From CAYMLL01 sp964390645 (lineage in GTDB: Bacteria; Planctomycetota; UBA8108), in NCBI GenBank assembly GCA_964390645.1, contig CAYMLL010000308.1, forward strand, positions 1 through 8,773: a stretch of DNA of 8,773 nt, given 5' to 3'. Every line of letters starts with the position of its first letter. Within the stretch, counting starts at the first letter, position 1. This document shows positions 1 through 4,197 of the stretch, in pieces. The notes beneath the pieces are model-generated. The model was not told where the DNA came from. It made no database searches and worked only from the letters and a program-made list of their open reading frames with translations. Made by a program: the position numbers and the translations under genes.

Positions 1-54
1 CTCCGTGGAGCCCGTGTCCTCCGTGGAGCCCGTGTCCTCCGTGGAGCCCGTGTC
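1..54 (-). repeat. three perfect 18-bp tandem repeats in rplV tail
   Basis: The plus-strand unit CTCCGTGGAGCCCGTGTC occurs three times without a mismatch at 1-18, 19-36 and 37-54, and may continue left of the window. On the coding strand each unit encodes the acidic hexapeptide DTGSTE, in frame with L22. Because the unit is a multiple of three, copy-number change would keep the frame open. Identity at synonymous positions points to recent duplication. Confidence 0.97.
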
Positions 55-471
55 CCTGTCCGCCTCTTCTTCCGCCCGCTTCGCCGACACGCCTTGCGAC
101 GGACTCGAGGACAACTCGGCCATCGCCGCAGAGACCACAACACTGAGATGGCACGAGCGGCGAAGCCGTGGATAGGCGCGTCCCATGGAGCGCGGCTTCC
201 AGCGCTTCATCGTCGGTCCGTCGTCGACGAACGCACGATGAACCACGAGACTGTCGGGCTCGACGCCGGCAGCTTGAGCAGCGTTCGCGACCGCCGACTG
301 CACCACCTTACGAATCATCGGCGAAGCACGGCGGCCGGAGTGCTGCAGCTTCACGAGCGCCGTCTCGACCCGTTCGCCACGGATGAGGTCCATCACGAGG
401 CGAGCCTTGCGAGCCGAGATGCGCGCGTATCGGTGACTCGCCTGATAGGTGGCGGTGGCTTCGTTCGCCAT
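1..471 (-). CDS. rplV: 50S ribosomal protein L22, 3' end outside window
   Basis: L22 binds 23S rRNA early in 50S assembly, and its beta-hairpin lines the nascent-peptide exit tunnel. From ATG at 469-471 the frame stays open for 157 residues to the window edge, with no stop seen. The L22 core covers about residues 7-115: RYARISARKARLVMDLIRG, then SAVANAA, then the tunnel hairpin GPTMKRWKPRSMGRAYPRL and the closing strand HLSVVVSAA. Bacterial L22 is usually about 110 residues and ends near this strand. Here a further 41 or more residues follow: a Ser/Ala/Glu-rich linker, then three perfect DTGSTE hexapeptides encoded by an 18-bp tandem repeat. The start lies 4 nt after the rpsS stop, with GAAGGGA about 14 nt upstream, so it is translated within the S10 operon. 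rpsC would be expected next, beyond the window. The identity of the core is certain; the tail's full length and role are unknown. Confidence 0.95.
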   Translation of the reverse strand, partial: MANEATATYQASHRYARISARKARLVMDLIRGERVETALVKLQHSGRRASPMIRKVVQSAVANAAQAAGVEPDSLVVHRAFVDDGPTMKRWKPRSMGRAYPRLRRSCHLSVVVSAAMAELSSSPSQGVSAKRAEEEADRDTGSTEDTGSTEDTGSTE

Positions 472-475
472 CGGA

Positions 476-745
476 TCAGCTTTTTCCCTTCTTGCCACCA
501 TGGCCGCGGAACACGCGACTCGGCGAAAACTCGCCGAGCTTGTGGCCCACCATGTTCTCGGTCACGTAGACCTTCTTGTAGTCCCGTCCGTTGTGGACGA
601 GAAAGGTACGGCCGATGAAGTCCGGAACGATCGTGGAGGCACGCGCCCAGGTCTTGATGGGTGCGCCCTCTTCGCCCTGCCCGGCGATGACTTTGCCCAG
701 GAGCTTGGCATCGACAAAGGGACCTTTCTTCGAAGATCTACTCAT
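476..745 (-). CDS. rpsS: 30S ribosomal protein S19
   Basis: S19 sits in the 30S head, where it partners S13 and contacts the A-site finger bridge and tRNA. The 89-residue product has the normal family length. The family signature runs from SSKKGPFVD (residues 4-12) through IKTWARASTIVPDFIG (30-45) and VHNGRDYKKVYVTENMVGHKLGEF (50-73) to the basic C-terminus FRGHGGKKGKS. Residues 20-29 (IAGQGEEGAP) hold a short acidic Gly-rich loop just before IKTW, within the variation usual for the family. The ATG lies 8 nt after the rplB stop and the TGA is 4 nt before rplV, so translation is probably coupled on both sides. GAAGAAG at the end of rplB can serve as ribosome binding site. No defect is seen. 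Confidence 0.98.
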   Translation of the reverse strand: MSRSSKKGPFVDAKLLGKVIAGQGEEGAPIKTWARASTIVPDFIGRTFLVHNGRDYKKVYVTENMVGHKLGEFSPSRVFRGHGGKKGKS

Positions 746-753
746 GACTCGAT

Positions 754-1584
754 CTACTTCTTCTTGCGCCGACGCACGATGTGCTTGTTCGAGTGCTTGC
801 GCGGCTTACGCGTCTTGCCGCCCTTGGAGAGCACCCCCGAAGGACCGCAGGGATGACGACCACCCGCGCGACGACCTTCCCCACCGCCCATCGGGTGGGA
901 CACCGGATTCATCGCCGAACCACGGACGGTCGGACGAATTCCTCGCCAGCGGTTGCGACCGGCCTTGCCGATCTTGACGTTCTGGTGGTCGAGGTTCCCG
1001 ACCTGTCCGACCGTCGCCTTGCACGAAAGATGAACGCGACGGACCTCTCCAGAAGGCAGCAGCACATTCGCGTAGTTGCCCTCCTTCGCCTGAATCGTCG
1101 CCTGAACGCCGGCGGCGCGCACGAGTTTGCCGCCCTGACCGGGCCTCAGCTCGATGTTATGAATCGGGATGCCAGGGGGGATGCGCTCCAGCGTCAACGA
1201 ATTGCCCGCAAGAGGCTCCGCCATGTCTCCGGAGACGATCTCCTGACCGACCGCGAGTTCCTTGGGCGCAAGGATGTAGCGCTTGTCTCCATCTCTGTAG
1301 ACGATCAACGCAATCCGGCAGGTGCGGTTGGGATCGTACTCGATCGTCGAAACCTTGCCCGGAACCCCGATCTTGTCGCGACGAAAGTCGATCAACCGGT
1401 ACTTTGGCTTGTGCCCCCCGCCACGGTGGCGACACGTGATCCGACCGAGGTTATTGCGACCGCCGGTCTTCTTGATCTTGACGACGAGAGACTTCTCCGG
1501 ACGCACGCGCGTGATCTCCGCGAAGTCCGAGACACTCGCGAATCGACGTCCGTTGGTGGTTGGCTTGTAGAGTCGGATACCCAT
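754..1584 (-). CDS. rplB: 50S ribosomal protein L2
   Basis: L2 is a primary 23S rRNA binder near the peptidyl-transferase centre and is needed for subunit joining and catalysis. The product is 276 residues, normal for the family. The N-terminal part begins GIRLYKPTTNGRRFASVSDF, the OB-fold segment carries KKTGGRNNLGRITCRHRGGGHK (about 38-59) and the SH3-like part carries IHNIELRPGQGGKLVRAAG (141-159). The C-terminal segment RPTVRGSAMNPVSHPMGGGEGR spans 217-238. It keeps the universally conserved histidine (His230 here, His229 in mature E. coli L2). The flanking residues differ from the usual NPVDHPHGG: Asp is Ser229 and the second His is Met232. The start has AGAAGG four nt upstream, in a 34-nt gap after rplW; rpsS follows after 8 nt. 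Confidence 0.98.
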   Translation of the reverse strand: MGIRLYKPTTNGRRFASVSDFAEITRVRPEKSLVVKIKKTGGRNNLGRITCRHRGGGHKPKYRLIDFRRDKIGVPGKVSTIEYDPNRTCRIALIVYRDGDKRYILAPKELAVGQEIVSGDMAEPLAGNSLTLERIPPGIPIHNIELRPGQGGKLVRAAGVQATIQAKEGNYANVLLPSGEVRRVHLSCKATVGQVGNLDHQNVKIGKAGRNRWRGIRPTVRGSAMNPVSHPMGGGEGRRAGGRHPCGPSGVLSKGGKTRKPRKHSNKHIVRRRKKK

Positions 1585-1618
1585 GGGGACCTTCTTCGGT
1601 CAATCAGCTCGCGATCAC

Positions 1619-1909
1619 TCAGTAGACGTCGATCCGCTCGCCCGTTTTCACGGTGACGACTGCGCGACGCGTGTCCTTGCCGAAACCAACGCTGCGGCCC
1701 ACCCGCTTACGCTTGCCGCGACGGTTCAGAATGTTCACCTTGACGACCGAGACGTCGAAGAGATCCTCGACCGCGTCCTTCACCTGGAGCTTGTTGGCGC
1801 CCGGCGCGACCTCGAACACGTACGCGTTCAACGACTCGATACCGTGCGTCGTCTTCTCGGTGAGGATCGGACGAATCAGCACCTTGCGATGCGAAAGATG
1901 GACCGACAT
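1619..1909 (-). CDS. rplW: 50S ribosomal protein L23
   Basis: L23 lies at the polypeptide tunnel exit and is the docking site for trigger factor and the signal recognition particle. The 96-residue product matches the family from VLIRPILTEKT (about 10-20) through ANKLQVKDAVEDLFDVSVVKVN (38-59) to RRAVVTVKTGERIDVY at the C-terminus. I chose the ATG at 1907-1909 because the protein then begins just ahead of the conserved LIRPILTEKT block. GAGGAG sits about 10 nt upstream inside the rplD tail, and the gene starts 4 nt after the rplD stop. The frame stays open upstream and has further ATGs in the rplD repeat, but these would add about 40 residues of non-L23 sequence. It lies inside the S10 operon. 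Confidence 0.97.
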   Translation of the reverse strand: MSVHLSHRKVLIRPILTEKTTHGIESLNAYVFEVAPGANKLQVKDAVEDLFDVSVVKVNILNRRGKRKRVGRSVGFGKDTRRAVVTVKTGERIDVY

Positions 1910-1913
1910 CGTT

Positions 1914-2696
1914 TCAGGACTCCTCTGCGCCCGCGGCGGCGCTCTCATCCTCGTCGGCGGAACCTCCACCGTCATCCGCGACCTCACCGTCATCCGCGAC
2001 CTCACCGTCATCCGCGACCCCACCGTCATCCGGAGCCCCGAGCGTTCCTCCCTCCGCCAGCTGCCGGAACGCGGCCGGAGTCAGCACGAGGACGTCCGCG
2101 CCAACGACGTCGGCGGTGTTGAAGTCGGAAACTCTTGATACCGAGACCCTGGACAGGTTCCGCGCCGAAAGGACGAGGTTCGAATCCAGGTCTGCCGTAC
2201 CGATCAGCACCCGCGCCTCCGCGAGCCCGAGGGCTGCGAGCGCCTTCGCGAGCCGACCCGTACCGGGCGCATCGAGTTCCAGACCGTCGAGCACCAGGAC
2301 CTCGCCATCACGGAACTTGAGAAAGAGCGACGAACGCAACGCGAGCCGACGCTGCTTCTTGTTGATGGAATAGGAGTAATCGCGTGGATGCGGCCCGAAG
2401 ACCACCCCTCCACCACGCCACAGAGGTGACTTGCGGGTTCCCGCTCTCGCGTGACCGGTACCCTTCTGGCGCCAGGGCTTGTGACTGGTGGAGCCCCGCA
2501 GATCACCGCGCGTCCGGGTACTGTGCGTCCCCTGACGACGGTTCGCGGCGTGCATGACGACCGCCTCCTTGATCAGGCGGTAGCGCGCACGAGTGTCCAT
2601 CTGCTCCGAAGAGATGGACAGTTCGCCCCTCTCCTCGCCGCCGGGGCCCTTGGACGGGACCCGAAATGTCGTGGCTTCTGCGGTATCGGCGCTCAT
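1914..2696 (-). CDS. rplD: 50S ribosomal protein L4 with acidic repeat tail
   Basis: L4 binds 23S rRNA, its long loop lines the exit tunnel, and in E. coli it represses its own S10 operon. The product is 260 residues against about 205 for typical L4. The core covers about residues 23-215: LIKEAVVMHAANRRQGT (41-57), the tunnel loop KPWRQKGTGHARAGTRKSPLWRGGG (73-97), RDYSYSINKKQRRLALRSSL (105-124), and a Rossmann-like C-terminal part ending DVLVLTPAAFRQLAEG. Residues 1-22 form a short Thr/Gly/Glu-rich N-terminal extension. Residues 221-260 form an acidic tail with 16 Asp/Glu in 40 residues and no Lys or Arg, built on DDGEVA hexapeptides from an 18-bp repeat. The start lies 17 nt after rplC with only a weak GGA-type binding site. 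The stop is 4 nt before rplW. Confidence 0.97.
   Translation of the reverse strand: MSADTAEATTFRVPSKGPGGEERGELSISSEQMDTRARYRLIKEAVVMHAANRRQGTHSTRTRGDLRGSTSHKPWRQKGTGHARAGTRKSPLWRGGGVVFGPHPRDYSYSINKKQRRLALRSSLFLKFRDGEVLVLDGLELDAPGTGRLAKALAALGLAEARVLIGTADLDSNLVLSARNLSRVSVSRVSDFNTADVVGADVLVLTPAAFRQLAEGGTLGAPDDGGVADDGEVADDGEVADDGGGSADEDESAAAGAEES
1967..2030 (-). repeat. 18-bp tandem repeat in rplD tail (about 3.6 copies)
   Basis: On the coding strand the unit GATGACGGTGAGGTCGCG runs from 2030 downward. The copy at 2013-2030 has one G for A change (GGG for GAG), the copies at 1995-2012 and 1977-1994 are identical, and a partial copy of 10 bases ends at 1967. It encodes DDGGVA-DDGEVA-DDGEVA-DDGG in the L4 tail. 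The unit also carries an out-of-frame ATGACGGTG, which puts repeated ATG codons in the rplW frame. Confidence 0.95.
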
Positions 2697-2713
2697 GACG
2701 ATGGCGGATTCCG

Positions 2714-3418
2714 TTACGACTTGAGACTTTCTTCGACGTAGAGATAGCCGCCGGTCGGCCCCGGCACGGCCCCCTTGACGAGGAGGAGATTGCGTGCCTC
2801 CTCCAGACGCACGACCTCGAGATTACGAATCTTGCGGTTCGCGTTGCCGTGATGGCCGGGCATCCGCTTGCCCTTCGGCACGCGCCCGGGATCCGTGTGC
2901 ATTCCGGTGGAGCCGACCGTTCGAACGCTCTTGCCACCGTGAGAGTTGTCTCCGGTCTGAAAGCCGTAGCGTTTGACCGTTCCGGTGAAGCCTCGGCCCT
3001 TCGTCACTCCCCTGACATCGACCCTGGAGATGCCCTCGAAGACCTTCACCCCGAGAACATCGCCTGGCAGCACCCCGCGCCCGTCACCGTCACCATCACC
3101 ATCACCACTGGCGACCTTCGATGCCTCCATGACGTCGTCCGGATCGACGTAGGGAACCTCGCGGACGAAACGCTTGGGGCTGACACCGATGGTGTCGAGA
3201 TAGACCTTCTGCGGTTGCTTGGCGCGTTTCTTCTCGTCGAAGCCGACCTGCACCGAACTGTAGCCTTCGGTCTCGTCGCGCTTCACTTGCAGCACGGTGC
3301 AGGGCCCGACCTGCAGAACCGTAACCGGAACCCAGCGACCGTCGTCCTCGAAGACCTGGGTCATCCCCAGCTTCTTCCCGAGAAGCGCCTTGCGTCCCCT
3401 TCTGCTCACGGAGGCCAT
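2714..3418 (-). CDS. rplC: 50S ribosomal protein L3 with Gly-Asp insertion
   Basis: L3 nucleates 50S assembly, and its extension reaches towards the peptidyl-transferase centre. From ATG at 3416-3418 the product is 234 residues. Signatures are ALLGKKLGMTQVFEDDG (11-27), GVTKGRGFTGTVKRYGF (137-153), GSTGMHTDPGRVPKGKRMPGHHGN (169-192) and RNLLLVKGAVPGPTG (209-223). A run GDGDGDGD (105-112) in the variable region before LPGDVLGVKVFEG is encoded by a hexanucleotide repeat and is not part of the L3 consensus. An upstream in-frame GTG at 3425-3427 would overlap the rpsJ stop and add three residues. I prefer the ATG because GAAGG lies 8 nt before it but only 1 nt before the GTG. The gene starts 5 nt after rpsJ and ends 17 nt before rplD. 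Confidence 0.96.
   Translation of the reverse strand: MASVSRRGRKALLGKKLGMTQVFEDDGRWVPVTVLQVGPCTVLQVKRDETEGYSSVQVGFDEKKRAKQPQKVYLDTIGVSPKRFVREVPYVDPDDVMEASKVASGDGDGDGDGRGVLPGDVLGVKVFEGISRVDVRGVTKGRGFTGTVKRYGFQTGDNSHGGKSVRTVGSTGMHTDPGRVPKGKRMPGHHGNANRKIRNLEVVRLEEARNLLLVKGAVPGPTGGYLYVEESLKS
3083..3106 (-). repeat. hexanucleotide tandem repeat in rplC, encodes (GD)4
   Basis: On the plus strand two GTCACC units at 3083-3094 are followed by two ATCACC units at 3095-3106. On the coding strand this is two GGTGAT followed by two GGTGAC, encoding four Gly-Asp dipeptides in frame within L3. The C/T differences fall only on the third base of the Asp codon. Confidence 0.95.
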
Positions 3419-3423
3419 CGCGC

Positions 3424-3723
3424 TCACGCCTTCATCTTCAGGTTGACGCCCGCGGGCATGTTGATCTTCCGCAGATCTTCCATCGTCCGTGCGCTCGGCT
3501 CGAGAATGTCGATCAGCCGCTTGTGCGTGCGGATCTCGAACTGCTCGCGGGACTTCTTGTTGACGTGAGGCGAACGGTTGACCGTGTAGCGCTCGATACG
3601 AGTCGGCAACGGCACCGGTCCCGAGACCTTCGCGCCGGTGCGCTTCGCCGTCTCGACGATCTCCGTCGCGGCGCTGTCGAGCACCTCGTGGTCGTAGGCC
3701 TCCATACGGATACGGATCTTCAT
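3424..3723 (-). CDS. rpsJ: 30S ribosomal protein S10
   Basis: S10 is a 30S head protein and, with NusB, part of transcription antitermination complexes (NusE). The 99-residue product has normal length and matches throughout: IRIRMEAYDHEVLDSAA (3-19), IVETAKRTGAKVSGPVPLPTR (22-42), SPHVNKKSREQFEIRTHKRLIDI (51-73), with the usual basic end VNLKMKA. It is the first gene of the S10 operon here. AGGAG at 3728-3732 lies 4 nt before the ATG. A consensus promoter lies about 320 nt upstream, past a structured leader. The usual upstream neighbour tuf is absent and fusA lies 474 nt away. rplC begins 5 nt after the TGA. Confidence 0.98.
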   Translation of the reverse strand: MKIRIRMEAYDHEVLDSAATEIVETAKRTGAKVSGPVPLPTRIERYTVNRSPHVNKKSREQFEIRTHKRLIDILEPSARTMEDLRKINMPAGVNLKMKA

Positions 3724-3727
3724 CGGT

Positions 3728-3732
3728 CTCCT
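3728..3732 (-). promoter_or_regulatory. Shine-Dalgarno of rpsJ
   Basis: The coding strand reads AGGAG with 4 nt to the rpsJ ATG. It is the clearest ribosome binding site in the window and supports the chosen S10 start. Confidence 0.75.
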
Positions 3733-3875
3733 GCCGTCCGTCGTCTCACCGGTCCCGCGCGTCCGCCATCAGCGACCCGCGCCGCGTACTCTCGCAGACT
3801 CCCAAGGTGCACCTCCCGCGAGCCGGAAGCACAAAAATCTCACGAACCAGAACTCACTAACATCGGAAGCCGAAA

Positions 3876-3889
3876 CCCGGCCGGCCGGG
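3876..3889. repeat. 14-bp perfect palindrome in rpsJ leader
   Basis: CCCGGCCGGCCGGG is its own reverse complement. As RNA it could form a 5-bp GC stem with a CCGG tetraloop; alternatively it is a chance product of high GC. Confidence 0.85.
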
Positions 3890-3909
3890 GCACCGAGCAA
3901 ACGATGCCC

Positions 3910-3968
3910 GGAATCCGCCCACCGAACGCTCCCGGCCCGAACGCCAGGGCCGCATCAATCCGGATTCC
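3910..3968 (-). promoter_or_regulatory. nested hairpin in rpsJ leader
   Basis: The outer arms GGAATCCG (3961-3968) and CGGATTCC (3910-3917) are perfectly complementary over 8 bp. The intervening segment includes the pair CGGCCC (3947-3952) and GGGCCG (3933-3938) around an 8-nt loop. Together they suggest a closed multi-stem RNA domain in the S10 leader. Function is inferred only from position. Confidence 0.45.
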
Positions 3969-4044
3969 CGCGCCCCCACCAAAAGACGTAACCCCTGATA
4001 GCACAACAACTAACGCGAGGTCCGGGCGGAAGGCGAAAGTCGAG

Positions 4045-4072
4045 ATTATAACGACGCCCGGGGGGCTGTCAA
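4045..4072 (-). promoter_or_regulatory. consensus sigma70-type promoter for S10 operon
   Basis: The minus strand carries a perfect -35 TTGACA (4067-4072), a 16-bp GC-rich spacer and a perfect -10 TATAAT (4045-4050), directed towards rpsJ. Transcription would start near 4036-4040. It lies in the only large gene-free gap, about 125 nt after the fusA stop. An exact match to both hexamers is unlikely by chance in such GC-rich DNA. It makes rpsJ-rplV separately transcribable from the rpoC-rpsL-rpsG-fusA unit. The rest of the gap upstream of it (4073-4197) shows nothing I can identify. Confidence 0.85.
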
Positions 4073-4197
4073 CTGCCAATCCGTTGAAAACACCGATGGG
4101 GTCAGGGGTTGGGCGAATCGAGGGGAGCCAGACAGGGTGGAGGCGCGCGGGTGGAAGGAGATTTCAAACCCTGGGGGCAAGAGCCGGAAGCGACCGC

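Larger units (their letters stand above)
3724..4040 (-). promoter_or_regulatory. long structured 5' leader of the S10 operon
   Basis: This is the roughly 315-nt stretch between the predicted transcription start (about 4036-4040) and the rpsJ ATG. It has no convincing gene. It contains a perfect 8-bp inverted repeat (GGAATCCG at 3961-3968 pairing with CGGATTCC at 3910-3917). Between its arms is a hairpin with 6-bp stem CGGCCC/GGGCCG (3947-3952 and 3933-3938, 8-nt loop). A 14-bp perfect palindrome lies at 3876-3889 and a 10-bp palindrome, AGGTGCACCT, at 3805-3814. In E. coli the S10 leader folds into hairpins bound by L4 for autogenous control. No resemblance in sequence is claimed here, only the same position and a structured look. 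I saw no tRNA and no terminator with a T tract. Confidence 0.55.

Noticed and set aside
1619..2029. N-terminally extended L23 starting in the rplD repeat (repeated ATGs giving MTVRSR units)
   Set aside because: The extra 40 residues are a frame-shifted reading of the rplD repeat. The ATG at 1907-1909 has GAGGAG upstream and begins just ahead of the conserved L23 core.
3425..3427. GTG start for rplC overlapping the rpsJ stop
   Set aside because: GAAGG would be only 1 nt away, too close for initiation; the ATG nine bases downstream has an 8-nt spacing.
3860..3955. 32-codon minus-strand frame from an ATG in the rpsJ leader, considered as a leader peptide
   Set aside because: There is no good Shine-Dalgarno, no regulatory-looking codon run, and it overlaps the predicted stems. 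Too weak to call without conservation.
3840..4079. 79-codon minus-strand frame in the fusA-rpsJ gap
   Set aside because: It begins upstream of the consensus promoter and spans the -35 and -10 elements. It has no recognisable family or binding site, and the region reads better as promoter plus leader.
3820..4191. 11-nt direct repeat GAGCCGGAAGC at 3820-3830 and 4181-4191 flanking the promoter and leader, considered as insertion or attachment scar
   Set aside because: It is short, GC-rich and made of common words. There is no element-like gene between the copies, so chance is the simplest explanation.
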